The position numbers and the translations under genes were made by a program. Below the pieces are notes generated by a model. It had not been told where the DNA came from, did not search any database, and worked only from the letters and a program-made list of their open reading frames with translations. A stretch of 59,693 bases of DNA from Haematobacter massiliensis (GTDB taxonomy: Bacteria; Pseudomonadota; Alphaproteobacteria; Rhodobacterales; Rhodobacteraceae): contig NZ_JGYG01000018.1 of NCBI RefSeq assembly GCF_000740795.1, positions 1-59,693 on the forward strand. Reading direction: 5' to 3'. This document shows positions 8,003 to 16,341 of this stretch, piece by piece. The first letter of the stretch is position 1, and each line of letters starts with the position of its first letter.

Positions 8003-10411
8003 TCAGTGCGCCGTCGCGCCGGACGACGAGACACGTTCCTGCCGCGCGGCGAGGGCCGCCGCCTCCTCCGCGGCCTCGTCCCATTCGATGGGCTCCGGCT
8101 GGCGGGTGAGCGCGATCTTCAGGACTTCCCGCACGTGAGACACCGGGATGATCTCCAGCCCCTCTTTCACGTTATCCGGGATATCCGCCAGATCCTTGGC
8201 GTTCTCCTCCGGGATCAGGACCGTCTTGATACCGCCGCGCAAAGCCGCGAGCAGCTTCTCCTTCAACCCGCCGATCGGCATGGCATTGCCGCGGAGCGAC
8301 ACCTCACCGGTCATGGCGATATCCTTGCGCACCGGGATACCGGTCAGGACCGATACGATGGACGTCACCATCGCCAGACCCGCCGACGGCCCGTCCTTCG
8401 GCGTCGCGCCATCCGGGACGTGCACGTGGATGTCGATCGCATCGAATTTCGGCGGCTTCACCCCGATCTGGGGCGAAACGGAGCGCACGTAGGACGCCGC
8501 CGCCTCGATCGATTCCTTCATCACATCGCCGAGCTTGCCGGTGGTTTTCATCCGCCCCTTGCCGGGCAGTTTCAACGCCTCGATGTGCAGAAGGTCGCCA
8601 CCGACAGAGGTCCAGGCAAGCCCGGTGACCACGCCGACCTGATCCTCCTTCTCCGCCAGACCATAGCGGAAGCGCCGGACGCCGAGGTAATCCTCCAGCT
8701 TCTCGGGTGTGACCTCCACGCTCGTGACCTTGCCCTTCAGGATCTCCGTCACGGCCTTCCGGGCGAGCTTGGCAAGCTCCCGCTCAAGGTTACGAACGCC
8801 GGCTTCCCGCGTGTAGTAGCGGATGACATCCATCAGCCCCTCATCGGTCACCTTGAACTCGCCCTTCTTCAGGCCGTGGTTCTTGACCTGCTTGGGGATC
8901 AGGTGCTGCTTCGCGATCTCGCGCTTCTCGTCCTCGGTGTAACCCGCGACGGAGATGATCTCCATCCGGTCCAGAAGCGGCCCCGGCATGTTGTACGAGT
9001 TCGCCGTGGTGATGAACATCACGTTGGAGAGGTCGTATTCCACTTCGAGGTAGTGATCGACGAAGGTCGAGTTCTGTTCCGGGTCCAGCACCTCCAGCAT
9101 CGCGGAAGCCGGATCGCCACGGAAGTCCTGCCCCATCTTGTCGATCTCGTCGAGCAGGATGAGCGGGTTCGTGGTCTTCGCCTTCTTCAGCGCCTGGATG
9201 ATCTTGCCGGGCATGGAGCCGATATAGGTCCGACGGTGGCCGCGAATCTCCGACTCGTCCCGGACACCGCCGAGCGAGATGCGGATGAATTCCCGCCCCG
9301 TGGCCTTCGCCACGCTGCGACCGAGAGAGGTCTTACCCACCCCGGGAGGGCCGACGAGGCAGAGGATCGGACCCTTCAGCTTCTGGCTCCGGGATTGCAC
9401 CGCCAGATATTCGACGATCCGCTCCTTAACCTTCTCCAGCCCGTAGTGATCGGCGTCGAGCACTTCCTCGGCCTTGCCAAGATCCTTCTTGGTGCGCGAC
9501 TTGACGCCCCACGGGATCGACAGCATCCAGTCGAGATAGTTGCGAACGACCGTAGCTTCCGCCGACATGGGCGACATGGACTTCAGCTTCTTCAGCTCGG
9601 CCTCGGCCTTTTCACGGGCTTCCTTGGAGAACTGGGTCTGCTTGATCCGCTCCTCTAGCTCGGCAACCTCGTTCTGGCCTTCCTCACCGTCGCCGAGTTC
9701 CTTCTGAATGGCCTTCATCTGCTCATTCAGATAGTACTCGCGCTGCGTCCGCTCCATCTGGCTCTTGACGCGGGACTTGATCTTCTTCTCGACCTGCAGG
9801 ACGGACATTTCCCCCTGCATCAGGCCATAAACCTTCTCCAGCCGCTCGCCGATGTCGAGCGTCTCGAGCAGGTCCTGTTTCTGCGCCACGTCGACACCAA
9901 GATGGCCCGCGACCAGATCGGCCAGCCGCGCCGGTTCCTTGGTGTCGGAAACGGCGGCGAGTGCCTCCTCGGGGATGTTCTTCTTGATCTTGGCGTAGCG
10001 GTCGAACTCATCCCCCACGGAACGCAGCAGCGCCTGCACCGTCGATTTCTCGCCCGGGGTTTCGTCAAGCAACTCTGCCCGCGCCTCGAAGAAGTTCGGG
10101 TTGGAGACGAATTCGGTGATGTTCACGCGCGCCTTGCCCTCCACCAGCACCTTCACGGTGCCGTCGGGCAGCTTGAGCAACTGCAGCACGTTGGCGAGGA
10201 CGCCGGTCTTGTAAATCCCCTCGGGGGAGGGCTCGTCCTCGGACGGGTCGATCTGGGAGGAAAGCAGGATCTGCTTGTCGTCCTGCATGACCTCTTCGAG
10301 CGCCCTGACCGATTTCTCGCGACCCACGAACAGCGGCACGATCATGTGGGGGAAAACCACAATATCGCGGAGCGGCAGCACGGGGTAGCTGTTGGTCGGG
10401 TGTTCGCTCAT
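8003..10411 (-). CDS. lon: ATP-dependent protease Lon
   Basis: Cytosolic AAA+ protease that removes damaged and regulatory proteins. The 802-residue protein has the N-terminal substrate-binding domain ([20 protein letters not shown]), the AAA+ module (Walker [10 protein letters not shown]) and the C-terminal protease domain with the catalytic Ser in PKDGPSAGL and a Lys further downstream. The start at MSEHPTNSY is supported by GGAAGAAAG just upstream; a further in-frame start at 10462 lacks such a site. A sigma-32-like promoter lies about 85 bp upstream and a terminator follows the gene, so it is probably a single-gene heat-shock transcription unit. Confidence 0.98.
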   Translation of the reverse strand: MSEHPTNSYPVLPLRDIVVFPHMIVPLFVGREKSVRALEEVMQDDKQILLSSQIDPSEDEPSPEGIYKTGVLANVLQLLKLPDGTVKVLVEGKARVNITEFVSNPNFFEARAELLDETPGEKSTVQALLRSVGDEFDRYAKIKKNIPEEALAAVSDTKEPARLADLVAGHLGVDVAQKQDLLETLDIGERLEKVYGLMQGEMSVLQVEKKIKSRVKSQMERTQREYYLNEQMKAIQKELGDGEEGQNEVAELEERIKQTQFSKEAREKAEAELKKLKSMSPMSAEATVVRNYLDWMLSIPWGVKSRTKKDLGKAEEVLDADHYGLEKVKERIVEYLAVQSRSQKLKGPILCLVGPPGVGKTSLGRSVAKATGREFIRISLGGVRDESEIRGHRRTYIGSMPGKIIQALKKAKTTNPLILLDEIDKMGQDFRGDPASAMLEVLDPEQNSTFVDHYLEVEYDLSNVMFITTANSYNMPGPLLDRMEIISVAGYTEDEKREIAKQHLIPKQVKNHGLKKGEFKVTDEGLMDVIRYYTREAGVRNLERELAKLARKAVTEILKGKVTSVEVTPEKLEDYLGVRRFRYGLAEKEDQVGVVTGLAWTSVGGDLLHIEALKLPGKGRMKTTGKLGDVMKESIEAAASYVRSVSPQIGVKPPKFDAIDIHVHVPDGATPKDGPSAGLAMVTSIVSVLTGIPVRKDIAMTGEVSLRGNAMPIGGLKEKLLAALRGGIKTVLIPEENAKDLADIPDNVKEGLEIIPVSHVREVLKIALTRQPEPIEWDEAAEEAAALAARQERVSSSGATAH

Positions 10412-10493
10412 GCTCTTTCTTCCTTTCCTGGCAGGAAGGCGCCGGTCCCGCTCATTCGGCAACCCTTGGCCTTCCCCGCTCTTCGGAGGCTAT

Positions 10494-10522
10494 ATTTGGG
10501 GGGCGGAAGCGCGGCTTTCAAC
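10494..10522 (-). promoter_or_regulatory. Sigma-32 (heat-shock) promoter of lon
   Basis: On the minus strand the -35 is GTTGAAA (10522-10516) and the -10 is CCCCAAAT (10501-10494), separated by 14 bp. This closely matches the heat-shock consensus CTTGAAA / CCCCAT-T with correct spacing, and Lon is a classic sigma-32 target. Confidence 0.7.
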
Positions 10523-10658
10523 CTGCCGCGCAGCAGCCTTCCGCCGCACAATGACGGGATGGCAGCGGGGTTGCAAGGCGGGGTGGCGCGGGTTCGCCTA
10601 TCGGGGGAGATTGCTCTTCGCGGCCCATCGCGCTAGCGGGGGGAAAAGGAGAACCGCG

Positions 10659-11444
10659 ATGCTGTCCTACCAGCACGGCTATCATGCCGGGAACATGGCC
10701 GATGTGCACAAGCATGCGCTTCTCGCCGTCATGCTCGACTACCTCGCCCGCAAGGAAAAGCCGCTCACCTATATGGAGACGCATTCGGGCCGCGGCCTCT
10801 ACAAGCTGGACGGGCCGGAGGCCGCCAAAACCGGCGAGGCCGCGCAAGGCATCGCGGTGGCGGAGCGGCTGGGCTGGTTTCCCGCCGATCACCCCTATCC
10901 GCGGCGTCTGGCGGAGGTGCGGGAGCGGTTCGGCCGCGCGAGCTATCCCGGCTCGCCCCTGATCGCCGCGCTGTCGCTGCGGCGGTATGACGTGATGACG
11001 CTCGCGGAGTTGCATCCTCAGGAATTCGCGGCGCTGGAGGAGACGATGGCCCCGTTCCGCGCCACGGTGCTCCGTCAGGATGGGATGGAGATGGCACTTT
11101 CGCGCACACCGCCCGAGCCACGCCGGGGTATGCTGCTCATCGACCCCAGCTATGAGGTCAAGGAGGACTATGCCGCCCTCCCCCGGTTCATCGGTTCGAT
11201 CGCGCGCAAATGGAATGTGGGTGTCGTGGCGCTCTGGTATCCTCTGCTTTCGGGCGATCCGCATCGCGAAATGATGGCCGATCTGACCCGCGCTCATCCG
11301 GATGCGCTCCGCCACGAGGTCCGCTTCCCGCCCGCGCGACAGGGTCATCGCATGGTCGGGAGCGGCATGTTCATCCTCAACCCCCCCTGGGGCACCGAGG
11401 ATGAGGCGCGGCGCCTCACCGGTCTGTTCCGCTCCCTGAAATGA
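10659..11444 (+). CDS. rlmJ: 23S rRNA (adenine-2030-N6)-methyltransferase
   Basis: 261 residues. The start MLSYQHGYHAGNMADVHKH is the signature N-terminus of RlmJ, which methylates A2030 of 23S rRNA with S-adenosylmethionine. The start is fixed by AAAAGGAG shortly upstream. The catalytic motif IV, normally DPPYE, reads DPSYE here (Asp162-Pro-Ser-Tyr); the second proline is replaced. The ETHSGRGLY element is intact, so the enzyme is probably functional. It is divergent from lon and convergent with tgt. Confidence 0.93.
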   Translation: MLSYQHGYHAGNMADVHKHALLAVMLDYLARKEKPLTYMETHSGRGLYKLDGPEAAKTGEAAQGIAVAERLGWFPADHPYPRRLAEVRERFGRASYPGSPLIAALSLRRYDVMTLAELHPQEFAALEETMAPFRATVLRQDGMEMALSRTPPEPRRGMLLIDPSYEVKEDYAALPRFIGSIARKWNVGVVALWYPLLSGDPHREMMADLTRAHPDALRHEVRFPPARQGHRMVGSGMFILNPPWGTEDEARRLTGLFRSLK

Positions 11445-11757
11445 CCGGCCATCGGCGGCTGCGCCTGTCCGCGCGAGCGGGAATCCTGCGCCCCTCCCCA
11501 GGCATCTTCCCGGAAGGGAGCCGTCCTGTGACGAAGCTCCGCCCGCATACGGCTCGCCGCTCCCGAAGTGCAAACAGGGTTTGACCCATTCTCTGGGCCC
11601 ACGCGCGTAAATCTTCCCGTCCCCGTATCGGCGGACACATGGTTCGCCCGGGTAAAGTGACCGGACAAGGGCGACAGGAGCACGTTCTTGATCCGCCGGT
11701 GCCCCCGTCCGCGGCAGCCGGAAAGACCGGGGTTCGATGCCCCGGGATTTCCGCCCC
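11445..11757. other. Convergent intergenic region between rlmJ and tgt
   Basis: 313 bp without a gene. It contains a hairpin at 11728-11744 with stems CGGGG/CCCCG around TTCGATG that looks exactly like a tRNA T-arm. No matching acceptor, D-arm or anticodon arm was found on either strand, so no tRNA is called. No T-run terminator is visible for either flanking gene. Confidence 0.4.
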
Positions 11758-12897
11758 TCAGGTCAGGGTGAGCGGCTCGATATCGCCCGCAGACCGCTGC
11801 GCCTCGAACGCGGCCACGAAATCCGACAGCCGTCCTTCTGAGATCGCCCCGCGCAGTCCCGCCATCAGCTCCTGATAGTAGTGCAGGTTGTGCCAGGTCA
11901 GCAGCATCGAGGAGATGATCTCTTGCGCGCGGAACACATGGTGAAGATAGGCGCGAGAGTAGTTCCGACAGGCTGGGCAAGTGCAGTCTTCGTCCAGCGG
12001 GCGGGGGTCGTCCTGATGGCGGGCGTTCTTGATGTTGACCTGTCCGCGCCGCGTCCAAGCCTGTCCCGTCCGCCCGGAGCGGGAGGGCAGCACGCAATCC
12101 ATCATATCCACGCCCCGCACCACCGCGCCGACGATATCGTCGGGTTTGCCCACGCCCATCAGGTAACGGGGCTTGTCCTCCGGCAGCGTCTGCGGCGCAT
12201 AGTCCAGCACGCCGAACATCGCGGCCTGCCCCTCGCCCACCGCGAGGCCGCCGATGGCATAGCCGTCAAAGCCGATGGCCTTCAGCGCCTCCGCCGATTC
12301 CTCGCGCAATTCCTGCGTGACGCCGCCCTGCATGATCCCGAACAGCGCATGTCCCGGCCGGTCACCGAAAGCGTCGCGCGAACGTTGCGCCCAGCGCATG
12401 GACAGGCGCATGGATTTCGCCACTTCCGCCTCCGTCGCGGGCAGCGCGGGACATTCGTCGAAGCACATCACGATGTCGGAGCCGAGCAGCCGCTGGATCT
12501 CCATCGAGCGCTCCGGCGTCAGCCAGTGCTCCGAACCGTCGATATGGGATTTGAACCGCACCCCTTCTTCATTGAGTTTCCGCAGTGCGGTGAGGCTCAT
12601 CACCTGAAACCCGCCCGAGTCTGTCAGGATCGGCTTGTCCCAGTTCATGAAGCGGTGCAGCCCGCCCAACCGGTCGATCCGCTCCGCCGTCGGCCGCAGC
12701 ATCAGGTGATAGGTATTGCCGAGCAGGATATCCGCGCCCGTGGCGGCAACGCTCTCGGGCATCATGGCCTTCACCGTTGCCGCCGTACCGACAGGCATGA
12801 AGGCCGGTGTGCGGATTTCGCCCCGCGGGGTGGAGATCACGCCGGTCCGCGCCTTGCCGTCCGTCGCCGCCACCCTGAACCCGAATGTCTCGCTCAT
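11758..12897 (-). CDS. tgt: Queuine tRNA-guanine transglycosylase
   Basis: Exchanges guanine-34 for preQ1 in tRNAs with GUN anticodons, a step of queuosine synthesis. The 379-residue protein shows the active-site elements [12 protein letters not shown] and GGLAVGEGQ, and the zinc site [16 protein letters not shown] (three Cys and a His). The start MSETFGFRV is preceded by GGAGAAGG; the upstream in-frame start at 12930 adds 11 unconserved residues. Length is normal for the family. Confidence 0.97.
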   Translation of the reverse strand: MSETFGFRVAATDGKARTGVISTPRGEIRTPAFMPVGTAATVKAMMPESVAATGADILLGNTYHLMLRPTAERIDRLGGLHRFMNWDKPILTDSGGFQVMSLTALRKLNEEGVRFKSHIDGSEHWLTPERSMEIQRLLGSDIVMCFDECPALPATEAEVAKSMRLSMRWAQRSRDAFGDRPGHALFGIMQGGVTQELREESAEALKAIGFDGYAIGGLAVGEGQAAMFGVLDYAPQTLPEDKPRYLMGVGKPDDIVGAVVRGVDMMDCVLPSRSGRTGQAWTRRGQVNIKNARHQDDPRPLDEDCTCPACRNYSRAYLHHVFRAQEIISSMLLTWHNLHYYQELMAGLRGAISEGRLSDFVAAFEAQRSAGDIEPLTLT

Positions 12898-13240
12898 CGC
12901 CTTCTCCGCTTTCTGTGGCGTCTCCCCCACCGCTGTCGGGCGGTGACATAGGCGATCCGGCGCGGAAGCCCAAGCCCCTTGGCCCGCTCGGGTGACGCGG
13001 CGCCGGGGCGTTCCGCTCGGGCCAACCGCAGTCGCGGCCGGGCGGGGCCCGTCACAGCGGCGGGGAGCCAGGCTGCCCGACGACGGAGTGATCGGTCAGG
13101 ACAGAAGGCCCGCGGCTTGTCCCGATGCGTCCGGGAAGTCCCTTCCCGCCGCAGCGCTCCGCGTCCCGTCAGCGCGGATTATTCCCATGACCCGGAGAAT
13201 CGTCCCTGTCCCCCCACCCGGTCTGGACCCCGACGGCTCG
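12898..13240. other. Intergenic region between tgt and sufT
   Basis: The full gap is 392 bp. It is GC-rich, with several short hairpins such as CACCGC/GCGGTG near 12930-12945, and no credible gene in either direction. It must contain the divergent promoters of tgt and sufT, but none can be read with confidence. Confidence 0.35.
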
Positions 13241-13259
13241 CTTGCCTATATCAGGCAAG
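13241..13259. promoter_or_regulatory. 19-bp perfect dyad upstream of sufT, probable operator
   Basis: CTTGCCT (13241-13247) and AGGCAAG (13253-13259) are perfectly inverted around ATATC, and the dyad ends 30 bp before the sufT start. It has no T-run, so it is more likely a protein-binding site than a terminator. An iron or Fe-S regulator is a guess from context. Confidence 0.5.
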
Positions 13260-13289
13260 ACCGCCCGCCTGTTGCAGACGAGAGACGCG

Positions 13290-13649
13290 ATGACCGAAGC
13301 ACTCCCCCTGGAGGGCAGCCCCCTCGTTCAACCCTCAACCACCGACCATCCGCTCTACGACAGCGTGGTCGCAGCCTGCCGCACGGTCTATGATCCGGAG
13401 ATTCCGGTCAATATCTACGATCTGGGTCTCGTCTACACGATCGACATCACCGATGAAAACGACGTCACCATCCTCATGACGCTGACCGCGCCCGGTTGCC
13501 CCGTTGCTGCCGACATGCCCGGCTGGGTTGCCGAGGCTGTCGAGCCGGTGGATGGCATCAAGACGGTGAACGTCCAGCTTACCTGGGATCCGCCCTGGGG
13601 CATGAACATGATGTCGGACGAGGCGCGGCTCGAACTGGGCTTCATGTGA
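13290..13649 (+). CDS. sufT: SufT-like Fe-S cluster assembly protein (MIP18/DUF59)
   Basis: 119 residues with a single MIP18/DUF59 domain: RTVYDPEIPVNIYDLGLVY, then TLTAPGCPVAADMP with the conserved Cys, and VQLTWDPPW. Such proteins help Fe-S cluster maturation of client proteins in the SUF system. The start at 13290 is favoured because the upstream alternative at 13242 would run through the dyad. The gene overlaps the next one by 4 bp, and sufA lies three genes downstream, so this is an Fe-S assembly locus. Confidence 0.88.
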   Translation: MTEALPLEGSPLVQPSTTDHPLYDSVVAACRTVYDPEIPVNIYDLGLVYTIDITDENDVTILMTLTAPGCPVAADMPGWVAEAVEPVDGIKTVNVQLTWDPPWGMNMMSDEARLELGFM

Positions 13650-14263
13650 GCGACGGGCTTCCGGGCCATCTTGCCGTTCTGACGGGCGACATCGTCGCCT
13701 CCTCCGCGCTTTCCACCAAAGACCTCGACGATCTGTTCCGCGCACTTGGCGAAGCGGCCGATGCGCTGGCGACCCTTCAGGACATCGCACCGCGGCTGAC
13801 CCGCTTTCGCGGCGACGGCTGGCAAATGGTGGCGGCGCCCCGGCTTGCCTTTCGCGCGGCGCTGGTTGCACGGGCTGCGGTGCGCGCCGTGGCCAAAGGC
13901 CGGGACACCCGTCTCGCGCTGGCCATCGGTGAGGTGGACCGGCTTGGCGCTCAAGGATTGGCGGATGCCGCCGGTGCCGCGTTTCTCGCCTCCGGCCGGC
14001 TGCTTGACCGGCTGCCTGCCAAGCGCCGCATGGCGGCGGAGGGGCAGCTGGCCATCCCGCTCGCGCTCTCGGACGGCATCGTGGCAGGTTGGACAGCCCG
14101 GCAGGCGGAAATCGCCCTGCACCTGCTCTCGCGCCCGGGGCGCACTCGCGCCGCGGTGGCGGATGCTCTGGGCATTGCACCGCAGATCGTTCAGCGGCAG
14201 GCAGATGCAGCCCGGCTCTGGTCGATCGACGCCGCACTCGAGTTGATTGAAACACCCAAATAG
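13646..14263 (+). CDS. SatD-like protein of unknown function with C-terminal HTH
   Basis: 205 residues from a GTG that overlaps the sufT stop by 4 bp, so it is translationally coupled. The N-terminal half shows LTGDIVASS (Asp15), RFRGDGWQ (Asp57) and ALAIGEV, the pattern of SatD-family proteins. It also recalls the Asp-Ser ... GDG ... IG-G layout of class III cyclase-like domains (this comparison is inference). The middle AAFLASGRLLDRL is typical of SatD. The end (about 148-195) reads as a winged HTH: WTARQAEIALHLL, then RAAVADALGIAPQIVQRQAD. A DUF3307 membrane protein follows. Function unknown; HTH plus acidic motifs suggest a ligand- or nucleotide-responsive regulator. Confidence 0.7.
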   Translation: MSDGLPGHLAVLTGDIVASSALSTKDLDDLFRALGEAADALATLQDIAPRLTRFRGDGWQMVAAPRLAFRAALVARAAVRAVAKGRDTRLALAIGEVDRLGAQGLADAAGAAFLASGRLLDRLPAKRRMAAEGQLAIPLALSDGIVAGWTARQAEIALHLLSRPGRTRAAVADALGIAPQIVQRQADAARLWSIDAALELIETPK

Positions 14264-14291
14264 AGGTGTTTTTACTTATAACACCCAAATA
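14250..14291. repeat. Repeated AACACC box between the SatD-like and DUF3307 genes
   Basis: The 12-bp direct repeat AACACCCAAATA occurs at 14251-14262 and 14280-14291. Between them an inverted copy GGTGTT (14265-14270) lets either repeat pair with it. AAACACC/GGTGTTT followed by T could act as a terminator for the upstream gene. Three half-sites at about 15-bp intervals also look like an operator cluster for the DUF3307 gene, perhaps bound by the SatD-like HTH. Confidence 0.6.
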
Positions 14292-14370
14292 TGGATGACG
14301 GCACCGTCTTGATCCCGACTGACCGGCATGGCTAGCTTCCCGTGATGGCAGCAGAAGAGCGATACGCCTG

Positions 14371-15081
14371 ATGATCGAGACCTTCGCTGCCCTGTTCCTG
14401 GCCCATGTACTTGCGGATTTTGTCTTTCAGACCCGCCGCATGGTGGTTCTCAAGAACCATCCCTCCGTGCTCTTGCTGCATGGGGGCACGGTGCTCCTGC
14501 TGATGTTCCTGACACTCGGCCGGGTGGATACGCCGGCCCTTTATGTCATTGCGGCAAGCCATCTCGCGATCGACGCGGCAAAGCTGCGGCTGCCCCATGG
14601 CCCCGGCGCTTTCCTGACCGATCAGGCGGCCCATCTGCTGATCCTCGCTGCGGCGAGCCTGGGCCAGCCCGGGCTTTGGCAGGGCGGTTTCTGGGCCGGA
14701 CTGCCCTTTCCGGCAACGGAGCTGCCTGCCTTGATGCTCGTCATCGGCGGCGCGATCTTTGCCATCCGGGGCGGAGACTTCGCGACAGGCCTTATCGTCA
14801 CCTCCGTCGCGCCCCGGAACCCGCTGCAGGAGGAAGGGTTGCCGGGTGCCGGGCGGATGATCGGCCTGCTGGAACGCGGGCTGGCCTTCACCTTCATTCT
14901 GGTCGGGCAGTTAGAGGCGGTGGGATTCCTGCTCGCCGCCAAATCCATCTTGCGCTTCGGCGCAATCCGGGAGGACCGCGCCGCCTCCGAATATGTGCTG
15001 ATCGGAACGCTTGCGAGCTTCACCTGGGCCATTCTGACGGCCTTCGCGATCCGCGCGCTGTTGTCTGTCCTCACGTCTTGA
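14371..15081 (+). CDS. DUF3307 integral membrane protein
   Basis: 236 residues, largely hydrophobic, with about six to seven predicted membrane segments. The start MIETFAALFLAHVLADFVFQT and the internal ASHLAIDAAKLRL, with conserved polar His/Asp in membrane segments, are characteristic of DUF3307. Function is unknown. The gene pairs with the SatD-like gene upstream (107 bp gap holding the AACACC repeats), an association I recall from other phyla as well. The acidic and histidine residues inside predicted helices suggest transport or metal handling, but this is speculation. Confidence 0.75.
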   Translation: MIETFAALFLAHVLADFVFQTRRMVVLKNHPSVLLLHGGTVLLLMFLTLGRVDTPALYVIAASHLAIDAAKLRLPHGPGAFLTDQAAHLLILAAASLGQPGLWQGGFWAGLPFPATELPALMLVIGGAIFAIRGGDFATGLIVTSVAPRNPLQEEGLPGAGRMIGLLERGLAFTFILVGQLEAVGFLLAAKSILRFGAIREDRAASEYVLIGTLASFTWAILTAFAIRALLSVLTS

Positions 15082-15091
15082 CCGGGTGGTC

Positions 15092-15120
15092 TTGAGCAGG
15101 GCTGCCTCTGGCCTTACATT
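15092..15120 (+). promoter_or_regulatory. Possible sigma-70 promoter of sufA
   Basis: TTGAGC (15092-15097) and TACATT (15115-15120), 17 bp apart, lie just upstream of sufA and after the DUF3307 stop. The match is moderate. It would give sufA its own transcript. Confidence 0.35.
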
Positions 15121-15145
15121 ATAACGTCAAAGCGCGAGGTTCCCC

Positions 15146-15505
15146 ATGTTCAGCATTCCCGGCAAACAGGCCGTTACCCTGACCCCGTCAGCCGTCCGGC
15201 AGATCGCCCGGCTGATGGAGCGAGATGGCGCCAAAGGGCTGCGGATCGGCGTCAAGAAGGGCGGCTGCGCGGGCATGGAATACACCATGGATTACGTGAC
15301 CGAGGTCAATCCCATGGATGAAGTCGTGGAGCAGGATGGCGCGCGCGTCCTGATTGCCCCCATGGCACAGATGTTCCTGTTCGGTACGGAGATCGACTAC
15401 GCCACCACGCTGCTGGAAAGCGGGTTCCAGTTCAACAATCCGAACGTTTCCGAAGCCTGCGGCTGTGGTGAGTCCATCAAGTTCAAGGACATGCCAGCAG
15501 GCTGA
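15146..15505 (+). CDS. sufA: A-type Fe-S carrier protein (HesB/IscA/SufA family)
   Basis: 119 residues with the three cluster-binding cysteines of A-type carriers: Cys41 in KKGGCAGMEY and Cys105/Cys107 in SEACGCGES. It carries assembled Fe-S clusters to apoproteins. The short basic N-terminus MFSIPGKQAVTLT is normal. Whether it is SufA or ErpA cannot be decided from sequence alone; closeness to sufT favours SufA. Confidence 0.88.
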   Translation: MFSIPGKQAVTLTPSAVRQIARLMERDGAKGLRIGVKKGGCAGMEYTMDYVTEVNPMDEVVEQDGARVLIAPMAQMFLFGTEIDYATTLLESGFQFNNPNVSEACGCGESIKFKDMPAG

Positions 15506-15541
15506 CCCCCGCCTTCCCGCCTGTCACCTGAACGCTCGACT

Positions 15542-16231
15542 CTACGCGCGCCCGCCGGACTGCCCGGCTCCGCCCCTGTTCAGCAAAGGATATGCGGCAA
15601 AGACCATCGCCGCGGATCGGCGCGCATGGGCTGCGATGACCTCCGCCGTCGGCTCCCTGTCCGCCGCCATCAGCGTTCGCACCATGACGGGGTGCGTGCA
15701 CAGGCTCAAGAACTGCCACGCTGCTGCCTCCACATCCGGCATATCGAGCCGCCCCGCCGCGACGAGTTGCTCGAAATAGCCGGCGATCCGCCGTGCGCCC
15801 GCCACCGGGCCCGCCTGGAAAAAGCTTTGCGCAGGGGCCGGGATTCGATCCGCCACGCCCACGACCATACGGACCAAAGCGATATGCTCGGGCTCCAGCA
15901 GGCGGGTGATCAGATCGACGGCGTAGCGTGTGAGCACCTCCTCTGGAGCACCCGCCGGGTCCAGAGGCGTGAGATGCTCCGCCGTCTGCCGCTTGCTTTC
16001 CTCCACCAGCGCGACGAACAGCGCCTCCTTGTTCGGGAAGTAGACGTAGAGCGTGCCCTTTGACACGCCTGCCTCCCGCGCAATGGTCTCCATGCTGGCT
16101 GCCTCAAATCCCACGGCAAGGAAGCGGCGACGCGCACCCTCCAGGATTTGTGCCCGCTTGGCACAGGCCCCCGGCGAGACGTCTTCCGTCGGACTGGCCA
16201 TAGTCGCGCCTGCGATCGGGCTGGCATTCAT
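15542..16231 (-). CDS. TetR/AcrR-family repressor
   Basis: 229 residues with an N-terminal TetR HTH (RAQILEGARRRFLAVGFEAA ... IAREAGVSKGTLYVYFPNKE) and a C-terminal ligand-binding domain with a TetR_C-like helix set. It is divergent from emrA-emrB, and a perfect 19-bp palindrome lies between the two, so it probably represses the efflux genes and itself. The ATG at 16201 (MASPTEDVS) is an equally possible start. Confidence 0.9.
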   Translation of the reverse strand: MNASPIAGATMASPTEDVSPGACAKRAQILEGARRRFLAVGFEAASMETIAREAGVSKGTLYVYFPNKEALFVALVEESKRQTAEHLTPLDPAGAPEEVLTRYAVDLITRLLEPEHIALVRMVVGVADRIPAPAQSFFQAGPVAGARRIAGYFEQLVAAGRLDMPDVEAAAWQFLSLCTHPVMVRTLMAADREPTAEVIAAHARRSAAMVFAAYPLLNRGGAGQSGGRA

Positions 16232-16290
16232 TCCTGCAACTCCGTGTCATCAGCCCTTGCTTTAGCGGGAGAGAGGAGTATGTCAACATC

Positions 16291-16309
16291 TGACCGAACG
16301 GTTCGGTCA
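16291..16309. promoter_or_regulatory. 19-bp perfect operator palindrome of the TetR/efflux locus
   Basis: TGACCGAAC and GTTCGGTCA are perfectly inverted around one G, a classic AcrR-type TetR-family operator. It lies in the 110-bp gap between the divergent repressor and emrA genes. Confidence 0.85.
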
Positions 16310-16341
16310 ATTCGTCGCATCCTCCCGCCAACGAGCCTCAC

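Noticed and set aside
11728-11744. tRNA T-arm-like hairpin with GGTTCGAT
   Set aside because: No acceptor stem partner, D-arm or anticodon arm could be built around it on either strand, and no CCA follows.
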